A stretch of 64,000 nucleotides of DNA, taken from the NCBI GenBank assembly GCA_001443545.1, contig LMAD01000001.1:124001-188000 (forward strand), given 5' to 3'. Both the position numbers and the translations under genes were made by a program. The notes beneath the pieces are model-generated. The model was given only the letters and a program-made list of their open reading frames with translations, was not told where the DNA came from and searched no databases. Each line of letters begins with the position of its first letter. Position 1 is the first letter of the stretch. Shown here piece by piece: positions 52,495 through 62,200 of the stretch. This stretch comes from Acidimicrobiaceae bacterium RAAP-2. GTDB lineage: Bacteria > Actinomycetota > Acidimicrobiia > Acidimicrobiales > RAAP-2.

Positions 52495-53651
52495 GGCTAC
52501 GTCGAGTCCCGCAGTCAATTCGTGCGGGTGCTGTTGTTGTGCGACGAAGAGCACAGAGATTGAGGGTATCGCGATGACATTGTTCCTAGTATTGACCCTG
52601 GCTGTGACGTTCTCCCGGAATGCCTTTCGATCGGCCAAAGTCTGTTCCTGTGTCAGCGTCTCGGTGCCAATCGGGTTACTCGCCATTTCGACGAAGTGCA
52701 ATGGGGCAATCTGGCAAAAGAAGATGCCTCTTTGAGGCTGAATACACGACATCCTCAATCAGTCTCTGGCCTATACCGCTGGACGAAACGGCGCGACGGA
52801 ACCGCCTCGCTGCGCCTTCTCCGCCTTTCGCGGTCGTCTGCTGGTTAGCAGTGCCGGCGTTTGCCGCGTGGCCGCGGCCAACCGCAATGAGCCCAGTCGA
52901 CATGACCCGTTGATGCTTCCGGGGACCGCCAACACGACCACTACGAGGTGCGTCGTCCACTTCGCCACTGGTTGCTCGTCCAGAGTGAAGACCGCCGTAG
53001 TTATCCACCACGGCGCCACCCCCAGGAGATGGCGCGCGCCACGCTGCGGCCTGATCCCCGACCAACGTCACCCCCTACCGAAGGACCCACCCGCATCTCC
53101 TGACCCCATCTACCCGCCCCGTCTATTGGATGCGAACCGGGGTTACGTTGGGTTGAGTACCTCCTCACCACCCATAGCGAGTTGCACCTCTCGGCTGTTG
53201 TGGCCTTGCGATTAATTGCGGCGACTGCGTGCCCGATTGACTAGCTCTCGGCGATGGTCGGAGCATTCGACACTCGTACGGACAGCGTCGACTAGTGACC
53301 TAACTGTGGTTGGTGCAGCGCTACGCGCTGCCGCGGCTGGCGCCGCACGAATCTGGGTCATCGAGAGGCAGTGGGAATCGAGCGCAGCGAAGACCACGGC
53401 GGGGACTTGTCACCGACGAAGCGCGGTGCAGCGCCGCACGACTCAGGTTGAGGAGTACACCTGGCTGGTGCTCGCTGCGCTCGACCAGGAATGTCTCCAT
53501 ACGTTTGAAACGCAAAATCCGTGTCAATCATTACCTTTTAGAATGATCGGATACAGCGAGTGAAAGACCTCGTGAAGGCGTATATCCCTCCCTTCACCGA
53601 CGCACCTTCGGCAAACAGTGACCCAATGGGGCGCGGCAAATGGGTGCGGGT
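52495..53651. other. Region between drmD and the serine recombinase
   Basis: About 1.15 kb without a gene I can support; part of it (52495-52758) could be an N-terminal extension of DrmD. It should contain the DISARM promoter, but no clear -35/-10 pair stands out. Around 53560-53650 the end of the recombinase element may carry an attachment site; none can be recognised without a second copy. Confidence 0.4.
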
Positions 53652-55085
53652 TCACGTCGGGCCTCCGACACCAACAAAATCCGACTCCTTGAGTCCCACC
53701 TCGCCGTAGAGGACGTTGAGGGCGGGACTTCCGGTGACCGTCACTTCCAGGTGATCAGGAAAGACGGTCACCCATTCGACTAGCTCTTCGACGAGCACTC
53801 TGCGCTCCGCGTCGTCGGCCCGCGTCCAGACGGCGTCGACGTCGAGGTCCTGGAGGATGGCGGCGACCTGATCGAAGCGAAGCTCCAGATCGCTCTTGTG
53901 GCGCTCCTCGTGCTGTTCGTCGAGCGCTCGAGCCCGTTCGATCTCGATGGCCGCACAGAGCCGTGTCTCCTCGGCGGAGAATCCGTCGGCGCTGATCTTG
54001 TCCGCGTAGTAGAGCTCGAGGAGCTTGCGCCGATCCTGGGCCAGCTTGGCCAGTGCGACGGCCGCACTGGCCCCACGGCGCTTGGAAGTCGTCTCTTGCG
54101 TCGTAGCGGCACCCGAGGCCAGTTGGCGACGGATGGCGGCCTGGAGGCGCTCGTCGCGGCCAATGAGGCCAAGTCCCAACACCGCGGCACGCGCCAGTCC
54201 CTTGGTGCTGCGCGCCGGCTGCTCGCAGCCCTCGCCGCGGTGGCGACAGCGATAGAACGTCGAGCCCTGGCCGTTCTGGGCGACGGCCATGCGCTTGGCG
54301 CACAGTCCGCAGCGCACCCGGCCCGAGAGGACGTCCTTCGAGCGCGCCACGCCCTTGCCAAAGCCCCGGTGCGCGGCGTGGAACTCGGCCGGCGTGATCA
54401 GCGGCTCGTGACGTCCGGGGAACCACTGGTCGTTGTGCAACACTTCGCCGACATAGATGCGCGAGTCGAGAATGTTGCGCACGGTCGAGTACGTGATGCC
54501 CGTGGCGTCTTCGATGCTGCGATAGCTGAGACCCGCCGCGCGCAGGCGAAAGATCTCGCGCACCCGCTCGGCGTCGGCGTTGGCCACGAGCTCGCCGTCG
54601 ATGAGGTCATAACCGGTCTTGGGGCGATTGATCCAGCGGCCCTCTTTGACGGCGCGCTCGTTGCCCATCTTCACGTTCTCGGCCAGCTGCTCGCGAAAGA
54701 ACTGCGCGAAGGTGCCCAGGATGTTATAGAACATGCGACCCGACGCCGAGGAGAGATCGAGGTTCTCTGAGACCGAGTGCAGCGCCACGCCGAGCTCGCC
54801 CAGCTTGTCCGCGAGCAGGATGAGATCACCGAGGTTCCTCGAGAGCCGGTCCAGGCGCCAGACGATCACGTGGGACACGTGGCCGGCCTCGACGGCCGCG
54901 AGGAGTTGCTGGAGTCCCGGCCGTTCCATGTTCTTGCCCGAGCGGCCCGGATCGCTGATGACCGTCACCGGGCCGAGGTCGCGCAGCGTCGAGTACGCGC
55001 GCAGCTTGTCGGCCTGGCCCTCGATCGAGTAGCCCTCTTCGACCTGCTCCTCGGTCGACACGCGACAGTACGCCAGGGTCAGCAT
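53652..55085 (-). CDS. Large serine recombinase/integrase
   Basis: A 477-aa recombinase. The resolvase domain starts LTLAYCRVSTEEQ with the nucleophile Ser, then VIVWRLDRLSRNLGDL; the Recombinase domain follows (WINRPKTGYDLIDGEL to about 270), then a zinc ribbon with Cys (RCGLCAKRM ... CRHRGEGC) and a C-terminal coiled coil (about 340-420). Such enzymes integrate phages and integrative elements. ATG at 55085 has GGGAG 6 bp upstream. It lies downstream of a RepSA-type gene on the same strand, as in actinobacterial integrative elements. Confidence 0.9.
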   Translation of the reverse strand: MLTLAYCRVSTEEQVEEGYSIEGQADKLRAYSTLRDLGPVTVISDPGRSGKNMERPGLQQLLAAVEAGHVSHVIVWRLDRLSRNLGDLILLADKLGELGVALHSVSENLDLSSASGRMFYNILGTFAQFFREQLAENVKMGNERAVKEGRWINRPKTGYDLIDGELVANADAERVREIFRLRAAGLSYRSIEDATGITYSTVRNILDSRIYVGEVLHNDQWFPGRHEPLITPAEFHAAHRGFGKGVARSKDVLSGRVRCGLCAKRMAVAQNGQGSTFYRCRHRGEGCEQPARSTKGLARAAVLGLGLIGRDERLQAAIRRQLASGAATTQETTSKRRGASAAVALAKLAQDRRKLLELYYADKISADGFSAEETRLCAAIEIERARALDEQHEERHKSDLELRFDQVAAILQDLDVDAVWTRADDAERRVLVEELVEWVTVFPDHLEVTVTGSPALNVLYGEVGLKESDFVGVGGPT

Positions 55086-55215
55086 GGACGTCTCCCTTCT
55101 CTTGTGATTCATCATTCACGACGTCGCGCAGCGCCACGCGGATGAGAACGCGCGCCACGCGGTCGTAGTCGACCGGTCCGCTGTTGCTCTTGTCACAACG
55201 GTCGGCCTGGGTCAC
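54826..55215 (-). CDS. Possible small gene between rep and recombinase
   Basis: The GTG at 55215 overlaps the rep stop (GTGA), and the first ~40 residues (GPVDYDRVARVLIRVALRDV) look protein-like. After that the frame runs inside the recombinase gene in another frame and becomes Arg/Pro-rich. It may be a small gene that has lost its end, or chance. Confidence 0.25.
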   Translation of the reverse strand: MTQADRCDKSNSGPVDYDRVARVLIRVALRDVVNDESQEKGDVHADPGVLSRVDRGAGRRGLLDRGPGRQAARVLDAARPRPGDGHQRSGPLGQEHGTAGTPATPRGRRGRPRVPRDRLAPGPALEEPR

Positions 55216-56165
55216 CGGGTGCCGTCGGTGTCGTCGGTGGCCAGAGAGGAGTGGCGGGCCTCGAGGTAGAGGCGGTGGAGGAACTCGGCCACCTCGCGGG
55301 CGTGGGGGTCGTCGTAGCCGCGACCCTCGTAGGTGAAGGTTCCCCGCACCGGATCCTCGGTGGGTAGATGTTCTGTCACCGGTGTCGCCATGAAGGCGGC
55401 CCGCACGTCGCGCAGGTCCTGAAAGCGCGTCGAGTAGTGGCGCGACTTCGTGATGAGCTGGCCGCGAAAGCCAAAGGCGTGCGCGTGGGCGCGAAGGTTG
55501 AGTGCTGCGAGCTCGGGCTCGAGGCCGAGGTCCCAGGCGGTGAGGGCGAGGCGTCGCAGGTGCGGCGTCGTCGCGAGGTTCAAGATCTCGGCTCGAGAGT
55601 GGAACCGTCGCGCGAAGTCGAGCGAGCCGTCGGTGGTCTTCACCGCGTACTTGGCGAGGTAGGCGGCGACACGCCGGTCGGCATCATCCGAATCGTCGAG
55701 CTCGCTCACGTGGAACTGTCGACCCCAGGCGATCTCGCCGAGGGGTCCCGTGACGCTGAAGTGCGCCACGACGCTCGTGATCACGCGGGCGAGTGACGCC
55801 GTGGTGAGAGAGGCCGGGGGAGGGTCGAAGGGCTGGTCGGCTCCGTCGGCGCGCAGGACGACGTGAAAGTGCACGAGCCCTCGGCGCTGGAACTCGGCCA
55901 CCTTGAGATAGCTCAGGCGCACGAGGTGCGAAGGATCACCAATCGCGTCGTGGTCGGCGGCGAGCTGGCGGCGCACCTGCTCGACGGTGCGATTCCACAG
56001 GCGCGACGACTGGGCGTTCCAGAGGACCGCGCCGCGGTAGTTGAAGCAATCCGCACACAGGGGGCTGCCGAGCAGGGGATCGGCGTCGTCGTGGTGCGCG
56101 TGGCAGGTTCTCGACTGGCCGTGCGGACACGGTGGTCGACGCTGAGGGTGACAAGACCCGTTAAC
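55212..56165 (-). pseudogene. RepSA-like replication initiator, 3' fragment
   Basis: The C-terminal three quarters of an actinobacterial replication initiator: a zinc-like CHPQ...CPHG...CHAHH region, GSPLCADCFNYRGAVLWNA, YLKVAEFQRRGLVHFHVVLRADG (the HxH rolling-circle metal motif) and AAYLAKYAVKTT. It joins in frame to the 5' fragment at 57922-58245 once the insertion sequence is removed (RVN | GSCH), giving about 423 aa. The open frame continuing to 56516 is chance reading into the insertion sequence. Confidence 0.88.
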
Positions 56166-56179
56166 GGGCACTTCGGAAA

Positions 56180-57472
56180 TCAGCGGGGTGTGATGGTCGA
56201 GAGCAGTGACCAGTTGGGCTTGCCTGCGTAAAGCAGCGCTCTGATCCGGTAGTTGCGGAAGGATCGGAAGCCGAAGGCCACCCGTTTGACTCGCTTGATC
56301 AAGTTGTTGGCCGCCTCGGTGGGTGCGTTGGTGACGTGTGCCTCGTGCCAGGCGGCGATCTGGTGCTTCCAGCGCAGCAGCGATCGTCCGAGGCTGCGAG
56401 CCTCCTCCGGCAAGTCGGGATCCTGCAGGTCGTTGCCGAGACGTTGGACGAAGCTCAGTGCCATCGCGGCGTCGTCGTGGTCGTAGAGACCACGCACGAG
56501 TTCCTTGGCGCGCCACGTGGCAAAGACCTCGCCCTTGGGATCGCCGGCGTTGAGCAGTCCCATCAACTTCTCACGACCGTTCTCGCTCAGTCGCTCATCG
56601 GCCTTGGTGAGCAGCAGCCTCGCGCGGTAGAGAGGGTCGTGTTTTCGACCACGGTGTCCCTCCAACTCGTTCTGGACTCGGCGACGACACTCGTCGAGTT
56701 TCAAGTTCGCCAACTTCACCACGTGAAAGGGGTCGGCCACCTGAGTGGCCTTCGGCACGGTCTTGTTGAAGACGCTGCGGTAGGGGCCGGAGAGATCGAG
56801 GGTGGCGTAACGCACGTTGGCGAGCCAGCCCTCACCTTGGGACTGCAGCCAGGCCGTGGGCGCGGCCCCACTTCGACCGGGCACCACGTCGAGGAGTTGT
56901 CCACGCTCGACGTCCACGATCTGGGTCGAGTAGCACTGGCGGCGATATTCGCCCTCGCGAACGAACAGCACCTCGTCGAGACCGAGCGCCTCGACCACGC
57001 CGAAGCGGCCCTCGTCGTCGATCAGGGTCTCGCCGTAGGCGAGAAGGGCGTCGTTAACGGTGTGCCAGTCACAGCCGAGTTCCTTGGCGACCTCAGACAC
57101 ACTGCGCCCCCAACGACCCACCTGCTCGGTGATCCAGCGTCCCGCGCGGTCACTCAAACACAGCCGCCGCGGTGCGATCAACGGGTCCCGTTCGGTCCAC
57201 GAGCCGTGCGGACAGGTCGGTTCGGGACAGCGAAATCGTCGCTTGTGCCAGACCAACCGGGTCGGTCGCCCGAAGGAGGGCAGGTCCACCAGTTCGACCC
57301 GGCGCCGGTCCTTCACGTGCGCGATGACCCCGCAGACCGGACAACCGGCGACCGCGTCAGCCCGTTCGACGTGCACCCGCAGTGGTTCGTTCTCGCGACT
57401 CACGACACCGAGCACGGTGACGGCGGGTAGGCCCACCAGAAGTTCGCACATGCGAATAGGGTTGGATTCCAC
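56180..57472 (-). CDS. ISL3-family transposase
   Basis: A 430-aa DDE transposase. An N-terminal zinc-finger region has CPVCG (about 44-48) and CPEPTC; the catalytic acids are in VVEALGLDEVLF or TLDLSGPYRSV, VADPFHVVKLAN and the Glu of TEAANNLIKRVKRVAFGF. The GTG at 57472 has GGAGAG 5 bp upstream. The stop is 14 bp from the left inverted repeat. The gene looks intact, so the element may still move. Confidence 0.93.
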   Translation of the reverse strand: MESNPIRMCELLVGLPAVTVLGVVSRENEPLRVHVERADAVAGCPVCGVIAHVKDRRRVELVDLPSFGRPTRLVWHKRRFRCPEPTCPHGSWTERDPLIAPRRLCLSDRAGRWITEQVGRWGRSVSEVAKELGCDWHTVNDALLAYGETLIDDEGRFGVVEALGLDEVLFVREGEYRRQCYSTQIVDVERGQLLDVVPGRSGAAPTAWLQSQGEGWLANVRYATLDLSGPYRSVFNKTVPKATQVADPFHVVKLANLKLDECRRRVQNELEGHRGRKHDPLYRARLLLTKADERLSENGREKLMGLLNAGDPKGEVFATWRAKELVRGLYDHDDAAMALSFVQRLGNDLQDPDLPEEARSLGRSLLRWKHQIAAWHEAHVTNAPTEAANNLIKRVKRVAFGFRSFRNYRIRALLYAGKPNWSLLSTITPR

Positions 57473-57556
57473 GAGAGCTCTCCAGTTCGTTGGCGTTAGA
57501 CACCTCCAGACTGGCAGGGCTCTCGTTTTGAATGGAGACAGACCTAACCTTGGCCC

Positions 57557-57889
57557 GTGGCCGTCTCGGAATTCGACCTCTTCAAGATCAACCGGTATTG
57601 CACCGGCAAGGTCCCCGCGCAGTATCTCGACAAGATGCGCATCGAGTCATCGGTGCGGGGCAACTCGGTCACCATTGTCGAGTGCCGTGCGCCGTGGCAC
57701 GAGTCACTCACCGAGTGGTCACGTCACAACGTGGCCCAGATCCGCTTTGACGCCGACGCGGGTAATTGGTCGCTCTACTGGCGCGATCGCAATGGACGCT
57801 GGTATCTCTTCGATCTCGTCGAGCCCGGAACGGTCGATCAGATGCTGGCAGCGATTGACGAGGACACCACGGCAATCTTCTGGGGCTGA
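57557..57889 (+). CDS. DUF3024-family passenger protein of the insertion sequence
   Basis: A 110-aa protein of the DUF3024 type (SEFDLFKINRYC ... VECRAPW ... VAQIRFDADAGNWSLYWRDRNGRWYLF). It lies inside the insertion sequence, divergent from the transposase and 32 bp from the right end. DUF3024 genes are known companions of ISL3-type elements; the role is unknown. GTG start at 57557 without a strong ribosome-binding site. Confidence 0.75.
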   Translation: MAVSEFDLFKINRYCTGKVPAQYLDKMRIESSVRGNSVTIVECRAPWHESLTEWSRHNVAQIRFDADAGNWSLYWRDRNGRWYLFDLVEPGTVDQMLAAIDEDTTAIFWG

Positions 57890-57921
57890 GTCACGAGACC
57901 CCCTTTAAATCCGAAGAGCCC

Positions 57922-58245
57922 GTTAACGCGTTGCGCGTGCACGGCGCCAAAGGAGGGTGCCGTGAGAGTCACGAAGAGCCGCGGGTGGCCACTCACCGTC
58001 GTCGGCACGCCCTTGCCACCGAGGAGGCCGGTGGAGACCACGATCCAGGCGTCGGCCTTGTAGAGGTAGGAGCAGGCCGGACAGAGGACCGCCCGGCGGT
58101 CCTTGCAGGCGACGAGGAGCGGGCGCTCGCGGATCTCGCCGGTCGCGGTGTTGAGGAACTCGCCGCGCAGGCGGATCGGGTGCGAGCAGCCGCCGGCCTG
58201 CTTGATGGCGCCGACGAGCTCTGCGGTGGTCATGGACTGTGTCAC
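57922..58245 (-). pseudogene. RepSA-like replication initiator, 5' fragment
   Basis: The N-terminal quarter of the rep gene: AGGCSHPIRLRGEF, VLCPACSYLYKADAW, and HPRLFVTLTAPSFGAVH, which is the conserved first motif region of RepSA proteins. GTG at 58245 has AAGGAG 5 bp upstream. It is cut by the insertion sequence after RVN. Confidence 0.88.
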
Positions 58246-58745
58246 GGGGCTCCTTTTCGGGGAGAAAATAATTAGTCCCCTACTTAGTAACCCCCTCGAA
58301 AAGGGCCAAAACGAACAGGAATTTCGTGAGAATTGAGATCGCGGTACGTGGTGGACACCCACGGACAATGATGGTCATTTCACGAATTGGCCCAGTTGTG
58401 ATGCGTTGTCTAGGTCTCATCGGTCATGTCAGGGCGAACCCAACGATGTCAAATGCCGATCCAGTGATGCCGAGCACGACGAGGACGGAGACTCATCTCA
58501 AGTCGAACGACGTCGACGGCAACACGGACAATACCTTGGTTGCCGTGCGCGACGGGCGGTTCAGACTGCGATCGCGGTCGTGTTCACGAACGCCGCCGAG
58601 CCGAAACTTGATTTGGTAATCAAACGGCCCCACCGGGCTACGTGGCGCTTCGCGCCAGTAGCCCTGGGGCGGGGAGACATTGGTAGGTCATGAGAGCTCG
58701 AAGGGCGACTCGCTGCGTAACTTCTCATTACGTCTCTCAAGGGTT
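58246..58745. other. Region upstream of rep, no gene
   Basis: The first 80 bp upstream of rep are AT-rich (AATAATTAG, CTACTTAGTAAC) and may hold its promoter. The remainder contains the hairpin at 58626-58670. No traSA-like transfer gene is present, so the element is incomplete. Confidence 0.45.
58626..58670 (-). terminator. Strong hairpin downstream of the RHS/immunity pair
   Basis: GGGCTA..TGGCGC (58635-58648) pairs with GCGCCA.TAGCCC (58652-58664) around a 3-base loop, and outer GCCCC/GGGGC adds to it. It lies 76 bp past the stop of the 157-aa gene on the minus strand and probably ends that operon. Confidence 0.6.
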
Positions 58746-59219
58746 CTACGAGTGTGGTGGCAATCCTACCGGCTTAGCACCGGCACGAATTAGCGCGTTC
58801 CAAGCTTCAATCAATTGATATCTAGTGCTAATCGCTACACTTGTGCCTTCTTTAGACCCTTCATTTCTTATAATAATCCAGTCCATAGGATAGACGCCGA
58901 GAATACGCCATCGGGTTGCTTCGATCGTGGAATCAGCGGCTCGAAAAAACCACTCGCTTCCGAGAAAACTTCCAACTCCTGAATGAATCATCGTTACTTG
59001 ATACGCATCGTTACGAACCACCAGTTCCATTCCAGCTAACGTCTTCAACGACCAGTCACCAGTTGCAAGTCTCACCTTTACATGAACTCTGGTCCGAAAC
59101 ACTGCTTCTTCAGATTCGATTGCTTGACGTAAATTACTTGTCGTACGGCGCTTTCGTTGAACTTGACTGATGGCACCCGTGAACACAATGAGAACAAAGA
59201 CCGGAAGAATGTATTGCAT
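58746..59219 (-). CDS. Membrane-anchored small protein, candidate immunity protein of the RHS toxin
   Basis: A 157-aa protein with an N-terminal hydrophobic segment (residues 1-18, QYILPVFVLIVFTGAIS) and a soluble domain (FRTRVHVKVRLATGDWSLKT ... DWIIIRN). It starts 9 bp after the RHS stop on the same strand and is AT-richer than the RHS body, like the toxin tip. Both are typical of immunity genes of polymorphic toxins. I do not recognise the family. Confidence 0.6.
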   Translation of the reverse strand: MQYILPVFVLIVFTGAISQVQRKRRTTSNLRQAIESEEAVFRTRVHVKVRLATGDWSLKTLAGMELVVRNDAYQVTMIHSGVGSFLGSEWFFRAADSTIEATRWRILGVYPMDWIIIRNEGSKEGTSVAISTRYQLIEAWNALIRAGAKPVGLPPHS

Positions 59220-59228
59220 CTCAGTGAC

Positions 59229-62200
59229 CTAATGACATGGCGAGCCCATCGAAGATACTGCCGAAACTGCTTTGGCGAGCAGACTGTCCAGTGCAAGGCC
59301 CGGATTGAGCGCATCCCAAATTCCTCGTGCAAGATTCGCCGATACGATGCCATTAAATTGATCCACCCAAGTTTGACTCACGCCACCCGCGACATTGGCA
59401 CCCAACCCAAGAGATACTCCAACTTCAACTCCTACGACACTCCTATCAAGGTTCCAAAACACTGTGAAATTCGACCCTCCAATTACATCCGCACCGACAG
59501 TCTCATAGAAAAATATGCCTTTCAGCTGCTGCAGAGTCGTAGCTGTGCTCACCTGATAATAGAGGCCGGCCGAGAGCCCGCCACCGGCACCAATTCCGCC
59601 TGCAAGCGTGCCCGTGAGTCCAATATAGTCTTCTCCGTTACGATCAATTGTTCTGGTTAAACAGTCTCCAATCCCTCCATTGAATAATCCAAATTGACCT
59701 CCCGCACCACCGCAGATTCCCACAGTATCCAGACCAGATGGATCCGTTCCATTCACTGGATTTCCGTCCGTGTAGGAGTAAGACATCCGTGTCAGATCGA
59801 CGGCGGGATCAACGCTCAGGAACTGACCCGTACTTGGGTCGTAGTACCGATTGACGAGATAGAGAAGGCCCGACTCCGAGTCAGTGTAGGCACCCGCAAA
59901 GCCAAATGGGCTGGTGTCACCCGTTGGCAGCGATCCAGATGTGGCCGCGAGCACACCAAAGGGGGAATACGTGTATCCGGCAATCGCCGAACCAGCCGAG
60001 TTCGTCACCGCGCGAATCGAGCCGAGTTGATCATGGAGGTAGTACAGAGCGGATCCGGAAGTCGTGATCTGCTCGAGCAGCGCACCGTCGGGACCGTACA
60101 CGTAGCTGGTCGACCCGTCAACCAGCAACTCCGCCGTACCGGTCGGGGACACGCTATTCCACACAAAGGGCTCGGTGACGCCCCCGATCGACTTCGACAT
60201 CCTCAGTCCGTCAGCGTTGTACGCGTATGAGGTGGCGCTCAGCTGTGATGTCGTGATCTTGGGCGGAGCGACGCCGCTCATGAGGGACTGGACCGGCACT
60301 GAAGAGTTGGCAAAGGTCCCCGTGCCCAGCTGGCCCGACTGGTTGGCGCCCCAGGCCCAGACCGAGCCGTCGGACGTGAGGGCCAGGCTGTGGAAGATCC
60401 CGGCCGACACGCTGACGGCAGACGTGATGCCCTGAGCCTGAACCGGCAGCGTGCTATCAGTTGTGGTCCCGTTACCGAGGTCACCCTGGCTGTTCTCGCC
60501 CCAGGCCCACACCGTTCCATCGGACTTGAGGACGACCGAGTGCTCGTAGCCGCCCGAAATCTCGGTGACTCCGGAGAGTCCCGTCACCTTGACCGGCGTC
60601 GTGCTGGGAGTCAAGGTGCCGTCACCCAGTTCTCCGTGGTTGTTGTCCCCCCAGGTCCACACGGTGCCGTCGGACGTGAGGGCCTCGCCGAAGTACTTGT
60701 CGCCGTTCGCAATCTGAACCACTCCCGCGAGGCCAGAGACCTGGACGGGCACCGAACTGTCGTTCGTCGACCCGTTTCCCAGCTGACCGTACGCGTTGTC
60801 GCCCCATGCCCACACCGTCCCATCGGACTTGAGAGCGAAGCTGGTGTAGGCCCCCGCCGCGACCTGAATGACGCCGGTGAGGCCCGAAACCTGGACGGGC
60901 GTCGAGCTGTTCGTCGTGGTGGAGTTACCCAATTCCCCGTTGGCGTTGGCGCCCCAGGCCCACACGGTGCCGTCAGACTTGAGTGCCAGCGTGTGCGCGT
61001 CGCCCGCAGCAATTGCGGTGACGCCACTCAAGGAGCTGACCTGGACGGGGGTCAGACTGTTAACCGTGGTGCCGTTTCCCAGTTGGCCGTACGCGTTGTC
61101 ACCCCAGGTCCATACCGTGCCATCAGATTTGAGTGCGGCGCTGTGATAGCCCCCACCGACCACCGCAGTTGCGCCGCTCAGTCCGCTCACCTGCACCGGT
61201 GTCGCGCTATTGGTGGTCGTGCCATTACCGAGGTCGCCGTCTCGGTTGTCCCCCCAGGTCCATACCGTGCCGTCGGACTTGAGTGCGACGCTCTGGTAGC
61301 CGCCGCCACTCAGATTGTCCGGCGCGCTGGTCGTCACGCTCGTACTCAGCGACGCGAGTTCACCTGCCTGGTTATACGACGCCGCTGTTGACGGAGCGCC
61401 GGAGGCAGCGGTGAGCACGCGCTGACCGGCGGCGTCGTACGTGTAGGTGGTGTCGGAGGGGGGAATCGCGGCGCAACTGCCCGAGATTGACCCGCCGAGG
61501 CACAGCTGGCCGTTGGCGTTGTAGACCTGGTTCGCGGTGGAGGGCTGTGAGGTCAGGTTGCCCGAGGCGTCATAGGAGTAGGGACCCTCGGCCGAGGAGA
61601 CCAGTCGATTGAGCGAATCGAAAGAGTAGTTCTGACTTTGGATGCCCGGCATCCCGGCACTGATCGCGGAAGTGACCAACCCGTCGGCGTTGCGAGCGTA
61701 TGTGAAGCTCGCGAAGATCTTATTGAGATGCCTGCTTGGCGCGTCCGAGATGGATGTCAACTGGTCGGCGTTGTCGTACGTGCTCGACGAGGTGACGCCA
61801 TTCGCGATGGCTTCGGCCGTCAAATTTGCGTTCGCGTCGTAGGAGTACGTGGTTGTCTTGCCGAGCCAATCCGTCACCGAGGTCGCGTTGCCCGCCCCGT
61901 CGTAGGTGTACGAGACGGTCTTGGCGTTCGGGTACGAGAGTGACGTCAACCGGTTGTCGAGGTCGTAGCCGTATCCGACAGTCGCGCCCGCCCCGTTGGT
62001 CGAGCTCGATAGCCGCTCAAGGGAGTCGTAGGCGTAGGTCGTCGTGCCGGTGCCGTCAGTCATGGACGTGCGCCGCCCATCGGCGTTGTAGGCGTAGGCC
62101 ACGTTGGCCGACGCCTGGAATCCGGGCGCGGGGCCCGAGTACGTGACGCTCGTCACCCGGTTATCGCCGTCGTAGGCGTAGTTCGTCGTGCCGGAGGGTG

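Larger units (their letters stand above)
56166..57921. mobile_element. ISL3-family insertion sequence inside the rep gene
   Basis: About 1.75 kb. The left end GGGCACTTCGGAAAT (56166-56180) and the right end, read inward, GGGCTCTTCGGATTT (57921-57907) are imperfect inverted repeats of ISL3 type. CCCGTTAAC is present at both junctions (56157-56165 and 57919-57927); the target duplication is GTTAAC to CCCGTTAAC (ISL3 elements usually make 8 bp). It contains a transposase and a divergent DUF3024 gene. Confidence 0.85.

Noticed and set aside
53216..53563. A 115-codon plus-strand ORF upstream of DISARM as a regulator
   Set aside because: No HTH or other motif, no ribosome-binding site, and low-complexity Arg/Ala composition.
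55212..56516. A 434-codon frame taken as one complete protein
   Set aside because: Its first ~117 codons read through the insertion sequence antisense to nothing useful; homology to RepSA begins only at the junction.
60282..61320. The regular ~150-bp repeats in the RHS gene as a CRISPR array or minisatellite
   Set aside because: They are coding, in frame, and translate to RCC1 repeats of about 50 residues without spacer structure.
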